In this document: piece by piece, positions 17,140 through 24,215 of the stretch | Numbering within the stretch: the stretch's first letter is position 1 | Layout: the number at the start of each line of letters is the position of its first letter | NCBI GenBank assembly: GCA_949292215.1 | Contig: CASEYW010000124.1 | Location: 1 to 37,083, forward strand | Length of the DNA stretch: 37,083 nucleotides | DNA from: an uncultured bacterium | GTDB lineage: Bacteria > Verrucomicrobiota > Lentisphaeria > Victivallales > UBA1829 | Direction of reading: 5' to 3' | Position numbers and translations under genes: made by a program | Notes under the pieces: generated by a model | What the model saw: only the letters and a program-made list of their open reading frames with translations | What the model was told of the DNA's origin: nothing | Databases searched by the model: none

Positions 17140-17165
17140 ATTCAGAAAATGCGGGGAGTCGCACC

Positions 17166-17606
17166 ATGCGAATCAAATGCGGAAACTGCGGAGAGATTTA
17201 CGACCTGTACTCCGATCTCGGAGGGACGCTATTCAAATGCCAGACGTGCGGAGCTCTCCTTCAGCTTCCCCCCTCGGACGGAAAAGATCTGAACTCCCTG
17301 AAACTCTGTCCGCACTGCGGAAAACTGACGGATTCCGATCTTGTCTGTTCCCATTGCGGAGAGGTCCTGCTCGACCTCGGAAACGGCATTGCGCGGCAGT
17401 CTGGAAGAAAACGCTGCATCTATCGCCTGCTGGCACTCTTTCTCGGCGGCTGGGGAATTCACAACTTCTACGCCGGACGTCGAACCGCCGCCGGCATTCA
17501 GCTGGCACTGGGACTGATTCTAATCACGCTTCCCCTGGTTTTTCTGTGGGCCTGGTATGAACTCTTCACCGTCACTGAGGACGGAAACGGAAGAAAAATG
17601 ACGTGA
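17166..17606 (+). CDS. zinc-ribbon and TM2-domain membrane protein
   Basis: The 146-residue protein begins with two small zinc ribbons: CGNCG and CQTCG (residues 5-9 and 25-29) and CPHCG with CSHCG (about 48-52 and 61-65). The C-terminal part is a TM2 domain: a helix with LALFLGGWGIHNFYAGR (about 90-106), a turn, and a second helix LALGLILITLPLVFLWAWYELF (split by nature into two halves), giving two membrane segments. TM2 proteins are small inner-membrane proteins of unknown biochemical role. A GGGGAG site lies seven bases before the ATG. No operon partner is clear; the next gene is 131 bases on with its own promoter. Confidence 0.85.
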   Translation: MRIKCGNCGEIYDLYSDLGGTLFKCQTCGALLQLPPSDGKDLNSLKLCPHCGKLTDSDLVCSHCGEVLLDLGNGIARQSGRKRCIYRLLALFLGGWGIHNFYAGRRTAAGIQLALGLILITLPLVFLWAWYELFTVTEDGNGRKMT

Positions 17607-17668
17607 CCTTCCACTCCTGCCGATCGCTAAAAACCGCAATAAAAATAAATCCAGGCGGAAAAAAACGA

Positions 17669-17697
17669 TTGTAAAAATTGCATTTCCGGTGTATGTT
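17669..17697 (+). promoter_or_regulatory. possible promoter for the long greA gene
   Basis: TTGTAA (17669-17674) and TATGTT (17692-17697) are separated by 17 bases, each matching four of six consensus bases. The ATG at 17738 lies 40 bases after the -10 box. Confidence 0.4.
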
Positions 17698-17737
17698 ATG
17701 TGGTTAGACTGAAAACAACTAAAAATATGGAGCTTTT

Positions 17738-19831
17738 ATGGCAGCGGAACTTGAAGAACTGATAGTCGGCGCATTATCAGGCGATGACGATGCAATCGGT
17801 AAACTTACGGAAAAAATAAAATCATCGGAAATTCAGGAGCTGCGCGACAACGCCGGGCATTTCGACTCCCTGTTCGACACACTAGACGAAATCATTTCCA
17901 AATCAGAAATCGTTTCCCGTCTCTGCATTGACCTTGCGGAAAAGGATGCGCTGGACAGCCAAATCTTCCGGAATGCTCTCAACAGCGCAGTGAAATGCCT
18001 GCTGCCGCCATACATCTCCAGTCAGACGGTTCTCAAGGCGATCGGGGCTAGAGATTCGGAAGTTCAGGCATCTGAAGTTTCCGCCCGCCTCAAGAAATTG
18101 CAGAAGATCAAATCGGGATGCCTGGTCTATCAGTCGGATTCCAAAATCTGGGGAAAAGTGACCTCCATCGACAAGGGAACCGCAACTCTCGGAATCAACT
18201 CGCTCGCAGCGGGCAATCTGCTCTCCCTGCCCATCAGCTCTGCACTTGGGAACGCCTCGTTCTTCGATGCGAATCCGGAAATGTTCAATATTCTCGTTCC
18301 CGACCGTCACCATCTCCCTTCCGCACAGAAGTTCAAGGAGATTTTCACGCATAACGCCTTGACGGAACTTTCCGAAACCCGTCTGAAAGAAATCATCACA
18401 CGTCTTCTCGTCCCCGAATTCATGGCGATCGACGCCTTCCAGACCTGGTGGAGCGAAGCACCGAAGCAGGCATTCCCCGGCGGGAAACGGGCTCCATGGG
18501 ATGCCAGAAGCGTCCTGGAACTCAACACGCTTCTCACTCCGCTGGAAGCCTCCGGCGGGGTCAAACTCGGGGAAGAGGAAGCCGCAAAACTGGCAAAACT
18601 CTTCGGCCACCTCCGCCTGCCGATGTCTCCGAAGGACGTCACCATGCTGGGCGACTCGGTGGCGATGCTTGCAGCAGCGAATCCGGACCCGGTCCTCATG
18701 GATCTGTTCCGTCCTCTTCGCGGCAAGGCGCCCTTCTGGCCAGCCGATGTGAAAACTGCAGAAATCGGCAAGGAACTCGAAGTCTGGGGGCATATCTCCA
18801 TGAAACTCCTGCCCTCTTTCATCAAGGCGTCCAGAGTCCTTTACACGGATGAGGAGCTGGCTGAACTCGGCTGTGTCCTCCCGCTCCGCTGTCTGACTCT
18901 TCTTTTTGAATCCATTGAACAGAAAGCTGTTGCAGCGGCGATCTTTGAAAAACGCCTCCTCACGTCGGATATTCTTCTTTACCTCTGGAAAAACAGGACC
19001 AAGCTCTCCCGCAACCTGACCTCCATCGTCGATATGGGACGCATTGCGGAAGCGATCTCCATGGAGAATCTTCCGAAAGAGTGGACTTCCGCTCAGCGTG
19101 AACTCAAACGAGCCTTGTTTGAAAAAGCGGAATTCCAGAAATTCGTCATTGAAAATGCCGACGGCGACATTCCCTCCATCATTGATGCCCTTCAGCGCGT
19201 CAGGACCTTCCAGATGGGCGAATGCCAGAGTATCATGGTCAAACTCTCCCGTCATTCCGAGGAACTCCGCAACCGCATTGAAAGCGGCGAAGGAAAGCGC
19301 CTCATGGGTGATACAGAGGGCGAAACCGCCGCTCAGACGGATATCACTTCCGTAGCCTCCCTCTCGCGGGTGGCAAAAGAGCTTGAGGACATCATCACCG
19401 TGCAGATTCCGGAAAACGTCGTTGCCATCGCCCACGCCAGAAGTTTCGGAGACTTCCGCGAAAATGCGGAATATGACGCCGCCAAGGAGCGCCGCCGTTT
19501 CCTTCACAGACGCCGCGCGGAACTCGAAAACATCGTCAACACGATCCATACAACGGACTTCAAAAATGTCAAGATTGCAGATCATATCGTTATCGGTTCC
19601 ACGGCAACCCTTGCGGATGCCGCCGGCAAAACCACCGACTACTATGTCCTCGGCGCTCTCGACGGCGATCCCGATAACAACTGCATTTCCTACAAAACCA
19701 AAATGGGCGAAATCCTGACCGCGGCTAAAGTCGGCGACCGGATCAAACTGCCGGGTGTCGGAGAGCGAATCGTCAAAGCGGTCTCCCCATTGCCGGAGGA
19801 ACTGAGAAAACGCCTCGCAGAAGAGGCGTAA
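17738..19831 (+). CDS. greA: long-form GreA transcription elongation factor
   Basis: Only the C-terminal part (about 540-697) looks like standard GreA (about 160 residues): a helical hairpin with ARSFGDFRENAEYDAAKE near residue 566, matching the GDLRENAEY tip motif of GreA, and a C-terminal FKBP-like domain with IVIGSTATLADAAG, SYKTKMGEILTAAKVGD and a final basic tail. GreA rescues backtracked RNA polymerase by stimulating transcript cleavage. The first 540 residues are a mostly helical extension without a motif I can name. A GreA of similar length (about 700 residues) occurs in Chlamydia, which supports a PVC origin. GGAG lies five bases before the ATG. It is followed after 13 bases by a metallophosphoesterase gene. 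Confidence 0.88.
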   Translation: MAAELEELIVGALSGDDDAIGKLTEKIKSSEIQELRDNAGHFDSLFDTLDEIISKSEIVSRLCIDLAEKDALDSQIFRNALNSAVKCLLPPYISSQTVLKAIGARDSEVQASEVSARLKKLQKIKSGCLVYQSDSKIWGKVTSIDKGTATLGINSLAAGNLLSLPISSALGNASFFDANPEMFNILVPDRHHLPSAQKFKEIFTHNALTELSETRLKEIITRLLVPEFMAIDAFQTWWSEAPKQAFPGGKRAPWDARSVLELNTLLTPLEASGGVKLGEEEAAKLAKLFGHLRLPMSPKDVTMLGDSVAMLAAANPDPVLMDLFRPLRGKAPFWPADVKTAEIGKELEVWGHISMKLLPSFIKASRVLYTDEELAELGCVLPLRCLTLLFESIEQKAVAAAIFEKRLLTSDILLYLWKNRTKLSRNLTSIVDMGRIAEAISMENLPKEWTSAQRELKRALFEKAEFQKFVIENADGDIPSIIDALQRVRTFQMGECQSIMVKLSRHSEELRNRIESGEGKRLMGDTEGETAAQTDITSVASLSRVAKELEDIITVQIPENVVAIAHARSFGDFRENAEYDAAKERRRFLHRRRAELENIVNTIHTTDFKNVKIADHIVIGSTATLADAAGKTTDYYVLGALDGDPDNNCISYKTKMGEILTAAKVGDRIKLPGVGERIVKAVSPLPEELRKRLAEEA

Positions 19832-19844
19832 TCTGGAGAACAGA

Positions 19845-20717
19845 ATGCCGGATTACAGGAAAAAACAGTCCGTTTCCTTCCGTTTTTTCCGTCCGGCGCT
19901 CTTTAATTCCACCTTTTCACGAAAGGATTTGTTCCTCGCATCCGGCATTGCCGTAAAAGAGTATTCATTGACTGTTCCCGCCCTGGCGGGACAGTCTTTT
20001 CTTTTTTTTACCGATACTCATATTCAGGGCGGAACAATTCGGAACATTGCGTCGCCCGTGAAGCGTCCCCGCTGCTGGAGCGGAACCGGATGGCCGACGG
20101 AGGCTCTTCTGGAAGCCATTGCCCTCTTTTCGCCGGACTACCTGCTCTTCGGCGGCGATCTGATCACCTATTCCAGCTTCTTGCCGGATGCCATGCGCAT
20201 GATGGCGCAGCTCAAAGGAAAACGTGGACAGTTTGCCGTTTACGGAAACTGGGATAAACGTCGCCGTTTCTGGCTGCCATTCCGTGTAATCGAACAGTTC
20301 TACGAACAGGCAGGCTGGAAACTGCTCTCCAATGAATCCTTCTCCGCCGGAGCATTTGAACTTTACGGTCTTGATGACTATAAAATCGGGATTCCCCGTG
20401 TATATCCGTCAGACGGGGGACATAATACATACAGCATTCTTCTTGCGCACAATCCCGATGCTGTCGCGGATCTGCCTGAAGATGAACTTGCCCGCTTTGA
20501 TCTTGCACTTTGCGGACACACTCACGGCGGACAGTTCCGCCTTCCCGGTTTCGGAGCCCTGAAGGCCTCTTCCAAACACTGGAAACGCTTTGAATACGGA
20601 GCCTATGAAAACAGGCAGACCAATCAGAAACTGATTGTCTCTTCCGGAATCGGAACAACGTTTCTGCCCTATCGGATCAACTGTCCACCTGAGCTTGTTC
20701 TTCTGAAATTTGTCTGA
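19845..20717 (+). CDS. metallophosphoesterase, LpxG/YkuE-like
   Basis: The 290-residue calcineurin-like phosphoesterase shows the metal-binding motifs in order: FFTDTHI (Asp57, His59), GGD (103-105), GNWD (134-137; most relatives have GNHD or GNHE), AHNPD (201-205) and GHTHGGQ (224-230). In Chlamydia a protein of this group, LpxG, hydrolyses UDP-2,3-diacylglucosamine in lipid A synthesis; YkuE-like phospholipid or nucleotide phosphatases are alternatives. Residues 20-50 are only mildly hydrophobic, so a membrane anchor is not evident. The ATG at 19845 has TGGAGA upstream and follows greA by 13 bases. A hairpin and T tract resembling a terminator lies within the coding sequence at 19970-20009, before the catalytic motifs. 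Confidence 0.85.
   Translation: MPDYRKKQSVSFRFFRPALFNSTFSRKDLFLASGIAVKEYSLTVPALAGQSFLFFTDTHIQGGTIRNIASPVKRPRCWSGTGWPTEALLEAIALFSPDYLLFGGDLITYSSFLPDAMRMMAQLKGKRGQFAVYGNWDKRRRFWLPFRVIEQFYEQAGWKLLSNESFSAGAFELYGLDDYKIGIPRVYPSDGGHNTYSILLAHNPDAVADLPEDELARFDLALCGHTHGGQFRLPGFGALKASSKHWKRFEYGAYENRQTNQKLIVSSGIGTTFLPYRINCPPELVLLKFV
19970..20009 (+). promoter_or_regulatory. terminator-like hairpin inside the metallophosphoesterase gene
   Basis: GACTGT-T-CCCGCC (19970-19982) pairs with GGCGGG-ACAGTC (19985-19996), a 12-bp complementarity with one bulged T (the inner pair must open for a loop), followed by TTTTC and eight T. It lies about 125 bases into the gene and 139 bases after the greA stop. It could end part of the greA transcripts and so act as an attenuator for the downstream gene, or be a coincidence of coding sequence for Leu-Phe-rich residues. 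Confidence 0.5.
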
Positions 20718-20721
20718 AAAC

Positions 20722-20758
20722 AAAAAGCCCCGGAAGGAGCGGAAAATCCGTCCGGGGC
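20722..20758 (-). terminator. intrinsic terminator of ackA
   Basis: GCCCCGGA (20727-20734) pairs with TCCGGGGC (20751-20758), with further partial pairing inside. Read on the minus strand the stem is followed by TTTTTG, 22 bases after the ackA stop. On the plus strand no T run follows, so it is not a clear terminator for the metallophosphoesterase. Confidence 0.8.
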
Positions 20759-20779
20759 CGAAAGCACTCTGTCAAACAG

Positions 20780-21985
20780 TTATTTGCCGAGGACCTTCAT
20801 GGTGGAAAGAGCAATCATAAGCTCTTCGTTGGTAGGCATGACAATTGCCTTCCACGCGCTGTCATCCGTGGAAATGATGCCTTTTTTGCCGAAGCAGGAT
20901 TCATTCCGTTCGGAATCAAGCCGGATGTTCAGCGCGGAGATTCCTTCCATGACCCGCTTGCGGATCGGTACGGAATATTCACCGATGCCGCCGGTGAACA
21001 CAAGTGCCTCGGCTCCGCCGAGAAGGACATAGTAGGCTCCAATGTATTTGACCACTCTGCGAACGAACATCTTGAGTGCAAGCTCAGCCTGGGCATTGCC
21101 GTCGGCTGCGGCGTTGATCATATCCCGCATATCGCCGCTGTTGATGCCGCCGATTCCGAAAAGACCGGATTTCTTGTTCAACGTCGTATCGAGTTCCTTG
21201 GGGGAAAGCCCGAGCTCGGCAAGGCGAATCACGGCGGCAGGATCCATATCACCACAGCGGGTTCCCATCATAAGCCCTTCCAGCGGAGTGAGTCCCATGG
21301 AGGTGTCGATAACTTTGCCGTTTTTGACCGCCGCCATGCTGCATCCGTTGCCGAGATGACATGTGATAATTGTGGTATCCTCCAGTTTTTTCCCGAGGAA
21401 TTCCGCCGTCGAAAGCGTCACATAGTGATGGCTGGTTCCATGGAAACCATACTTGCGGATGCCGTATTTCTTGTAGTATTCATACGGAATTGCGTAGAGA
21501 TAAGCCTCCGGGGGCATGGTCTGATGGAACTGGGTGTCGAACACACCCACATTCGGAACACCGGGAAACTCTTTTTCGCATGCTTCAATTCCGGTCAGAT
21601 TCGCCGGATTGTGGAGTGGCCCGAGCGGGAAACACTCGCGAATAATGTCTTTGACTTTCTGATCGACAAGAACCGGTTCCGTGATCTTCTCGCCGCCGTG
21701 GAGAACGCGATGACCGATCGCAGAGACTTCGGAAAGTTCTTTCAGCACACCGACAGAGGGATCAATCAGCTTCTTGCAGATTTCTGCAAGAGCACCGGCG
21801 TGATCGGCAATCCGGATTCCGCCTTCGCTTTTGAATCCATCAGGACGTTTGTAGATCATGTTCGGGGAGTCGGTTCCCACGCGTTCCACCTGTCCGCTTG
21901 CAAGAACTTTGTGCGCTCCGTGCTCCATGTCAAACAGAGTGAATTTGAGCGAGGAACTGCCGGCATTCAATACCAGAATTTTCAT
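20780..21985 (-). CDS. ackA: acetate kinase
   Basis: The 401-residue protein is a full-length acetate kinase. It starts MKILVLNAGSSSLKF, the ASKHA-type phosphate loop, and contains GHRVLHGGEKI (about 92-102), VGVFDTQFHQTMP (about 163-175), GIRKYGFHGTSHHYV (about 187-201) and THLGNG-type TCHLGNGCSMAA. It converts acetyl phosphate and ADP to acetate and ATP, the ATP-yielding last step of acetate fermentation. ATG 21985 is chosen because the family begins MKILVLNAG; the reading frame stays open a further 13 codons upstream but AAGGA lies about 11 bases before 21985. No phosphotransacetylase gene is adjacent. Confidence 0.97.
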   Translation of the reverse strand: MKILVLNAGSSSLKFTLFDMEHGAHKVLASGQVERVGTDSPNMIYKRPDGFKSEGGIRIADHAGALAEICKKLIDPSVGVLKELSEVSAIGHRVLHGGEKITEPVLVDQKVKDIIRECFPLGPLHNPANLTGIEACEKEFPGVPNVGVFDTQFHQTMPPEAYLYAIPYEYYKKYGIRKYGFHGTSHHYVTLSTAEFLGKKLEDTTIITCHLGNGCSMAAVKNGKVIDTSMGLTPLEGLMMGTRCGDMDPAAVIRLAELGLSPKELDTTLNKKSGLFGIGGINSGDMRDMINAAADGNAQAELALKMFVRRVVKYIGAYYVLLGGAEALVFTGGIGEYSVPIRKRVMEGISALNIRLDSERNESCFGKKGIISTDDSAWKAIVMPTNEELMIALSTMKVLGK

Positions 21986-22037
21986 TTTTCCATTTTTCCT
22001 TGAACCGTTAAAATTGTAATACAATAAAACAATATTT

Positions 22038-22066
22038 AATATAGCATTCTTTTTTCACAGGAACAA
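22038..22066 (-). promoter_or_regulatory. promoter of ackA
   Basis: On the minus strand TTGTTC (22066-22061) and TATATT (22043-22038) are separated by 17 bases. The -10 box matches five of six consensus bases. The leader to the ATG at 21985 would be about 45 bases. It stands back to back with the GntR promoter at 22137. Confidence 0.5.
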
Positions 22067-22136
22067 GCTGCGATCCGGAAAAAAGAGAAAAAGAAAAAAA
22101 AATCTCTGAATTTTGAGACAATCCGCTGATCGGGGG

Positions 22137-22165
22137 TTGACTTTTTTCAGATTTTCATTTATAAT
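22137..22165 (+). promoter_or_regulatory. consensus promoter of cassette A
   Basis: TTGACT (22137-22142), a 17-base spacer and a perfect TATAAT (22160-22165) make one of the strongest sigma-70-type promoters in the window. Transcription would start near 22172, leaving a short leader of about 32 bases before the GntR start codon. No clear Shine-Dalgarno lies in that leader. Confidence 0.8.
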
Positions 22166-22203
22166 ATCATATAGAATCAAATAGTAAAAAGAAATAATAT
22201 CAA

Positions 22204-23328
22204 ATGCCTGTTGAATATAAAAAAGATTTGCTGTATCGTAAACTGAAAGCTGCGATTCTGTCCGGAGAATATCCGCCGGGGAGCAAATTTCCCCGTGAAG
22301 TGGAATTTGCCGCGAATCTGGGGGTTGCCTTCGTTACGCTGCGGAGCGCGCTCAAGAAACTGGAGGAGGACGGACTCATCACACGCCTGAGAAGCCGCGG
22401 GACATTTGTCAACGATCCGGTTTCTCCGCACTCTGCCGGAGAGAAAAATAAGAGGAAGATCCTGCTTGTGGTGCGGGGGGAGAATCGTCTGGAAAACATC
22501 ACGGTCAACGTGTTCAACCGCCAGCTGGCATTCGGAGTGTTCTCTCAGGCGGCATACCACGGAATGACAGCGGATCTCAAAATATTTTCACCGGAATCCA
22601 CGTGGGAGGATGAGGCATCTTATGCTAGAAACAATGGATATTCCGCAATCATTCTGGACCGGCACAGTCAGAGAATGCTGGATACCATCCCGTTCGGAAA
22701 GATTGAATTTCCGGTAGTTCTTGTGAACCGTGAAATGGAAGGAGTTCCTTCTGTCGTCTGCAACTATGTCACGGCGATCCGGATGGCGATTCAGCGTTTG
22801 CGGGAACTCGGACACCGGAACATACTCCTGCTCGATCACGGAAACGATGTTGCAATTATCCAGGAACGCCAGGCGGCATTTCTGGATGAACTGGAGCGCG
22901 GCGGAATCCGTTCCCCAGCTTCCTGTCTGATCACCATGAAAAATGTGGAATGGAAGGATTATCTGGCAAAAATTACCTGCTCCATGCGAAAACACCCGGA
23001 AGCAACGGCACTCATTGTCCAGTCCTTTTACATGCAGCATTTCTCGGAATATCTGACAAATTCCGGAATCTCCGTTCCCGAAGATCTCTCCGTCATCCAA
23101 TGGGGAGAACGGGCAGGATGCGAACGGACCAGTCCGACTCCCTATTCCCTGCTGACCGAACCACGGACAGAGTGCGGGCAGGCCGCCGTCGATCTGATCC
23201 AGCGTATGCTGGAAGGCGAGGACTGTTCCAGCTATCACTTTAAAATCAACGCCGAACTGATTATGCGCAACGGATGTGCTCTTCCACGCACTCTGCGCCG
23301 CAGCCTGGTGGAAAGTTTTGTCTTATGA
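22204..23328 (+). CDS. GntR-family regulator with LacI-type sugar-sensor domain
   Basis: The 374-residue protein has an N-terminal GntR winged helix (about 5-72: [20 protein letters not shown], then [15 protein letters not shown], then a wing with RGTFV) and, after a linker, a periplasmic-binding-protein-like sensor of the LacI/AraR sort (about 82-360), with [28 protein letters not shown]-type helix and [12 protein letters not shown], and [13 protein letters not shown] near 290. It would bind operator DNA and release or bind on a sugar ligand. It stands at the head of cassette A, 28 bases before the pseudopilin gene, so it probably controls the enzymes downstream and perhaps itself. The start codon lacks a good ribosome site. 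Confidence 0.87.
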   Translation: MPVEYKKDLLYRKLKAAILSGEYPPGSKFPREVEFAANLGVAFVTLRSALKKLEEDGLITRLRSRGTFVNDPVSPHSAGEKNKRKILLVVRGENRLENITVNVFNRQLAFGVFSQAAYHGMTADLKIFSPESTWEDEASYARNNGYSAIILDRHSQRMLDTIPFGKIEFPVVLVNREMEGVPSVVCNYVTAIRMAIQRLRELGHRNILLLDHGNDVAIIQERQAAFLDELERGGIRSPASCLITMKNVEWKDYLAKITCSMRKHPEATALIVQSFYMQHFSEYLTNSGISVPEDLSVIQWGERAGCERTSPTPYSLLTEPRTECGQAAVDLIQRMLEGEDCSSYHFKINAELIMRNGCALPRTLRRSLVESFVL

Positions 23329-23356
23329 ATACAACAAAAACAAGGGGAAACGTAGC

Positions 23357-24106
23357 ATGAACAACAGAAAAATTTTCACATTGATAGAACTATTGGTCGT
23401 CATAGCGATTATTGCCATCCTGGTATCGATTCTTCTTCCTGCTCTCGGGAAAGCCCGGCAGAAGGCATTTGACATCTCCTGCCGCAACAATCTGAAAACA
23501 AACGGATCAGCCCAGGCGCTTTATTCCAGTGACTATGATGACTGGATTGTTCCGGGACAGGATATGGATTACCGTTCCTGGGTAGTCCTGCTTTCCGGAG
23601 TCAATCACTGGGGCGGAAGCCCGTTTCTGCCGAGCCATGGACTCCGCTATTATGGACGCACGCTGACGAAAGGAACTCAGGTCTGCCCTTCCGAACCACT
23701 TCCCTTTGCCGCCAACCAGTTTGACGCAGGCCATTATGGAATGAACATGTGTACCGGAGGAGATCTGATTCGAACCGGAGATTTCCGCTATGTCGGGAAA
23801 AAACTCTCCTCCATCCGCTCAGCAACAAAGACAGTTTTTGCCGCTGATTCCATCAAAAAAACGACACCGAACCTGTTCGCGAACATCACATTTCTTGGCT
23901 TCCGCCACAACACCTCTATCGTGGATTCCTCCCGTGACCCGAACACGCAAAATTATCCGAGTGATCTGAATGCTACTGCCAATCTGGTCTATTTCGATGG
24001 CCACGCAGGGAATATCAGCTATTGGAGAACAAAGACAATTCCCGCCTGGATGGATCTGGCCAATGACCTCACCATGAATCTCTTCTATCAGGGAATTCAA
24101 TTCTGA
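23357..24106 (+). CDS. prepilin-type DUF1559 protein, cassette A
   Basis: The 249-residue protein begins with a six-residue basic leader (MNNRKI) and then [18 protein letters not shown], the type IV prepilin methylation/cleavage motif with Glu at +5, continuing as the hydrophobic N-terminal helix. The residue before the cut is Ile instead of the usual Gly. The rest is a globular domain with a C-terminal FRHN...[12 protein letters not shown], the H-x-DG signature of DUF1559. Such proteins are greatly expanded in Lentisphaerota and Planctomycetes; their function is unknown, possibly a minor pilin or surface-anchored accessory. AGGGGA lies upstream of ATG 23357; the frame stays open further upstream into the regulator gene. 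It sits between the regulator and the heparinase-like gene. Confidence 0.9.
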   Translation: MNNRKIFTLIELLVVIAIIAILVSILLPALGKARQKAFDISCRNNLKTNGSAQALYSSDYDDWIVPGQDMDYRSWVVLLSGVNHWGGSPFLPSHGLRYYGRTLTKGTQVCPSEPLPFAANQFDAGHYGMNMCTGGDLIRTGDFRYVGKKLSSIRSATKTVFAADSIKKTTPNLFANITFLGFRHNTSIVDSSRDPNTQNYPSDLNATANLVYFDGHAGNISYWRTKTIPAWMDLANDLTMNLFYQGIQF

Positions 24107-24215
24107 ACTCACGGGAAGCAGGGATGCTGGAAACACGTTCCGATGGAAAACCGATTCTTTTGAGCCAGTTTTTCAATCGTGATATCACAAATAAAGAAAA
24201 AGGAGTTCGTTATTT

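Noticed and set aside
16894..17165. Promoter of the V-type ATPase operon
   Set aside because: The best minus-strand candidate (TTTTAA, 17 bases, TACTAT) matches the consensus poorly, so I do not list it as a feature.
17903..19585. Minus-strand open frame of 560 residues
   Set aside because: It mirrors the long greA gene codon for codon; the open frame results from biased codon use on the plus strand.
20722..20758. Hairpin as terminator of the metallophosphoesterase on the plus strand
   Set aside because: No T run follows on the plus strand; the T run is on the minus strand after ackA.
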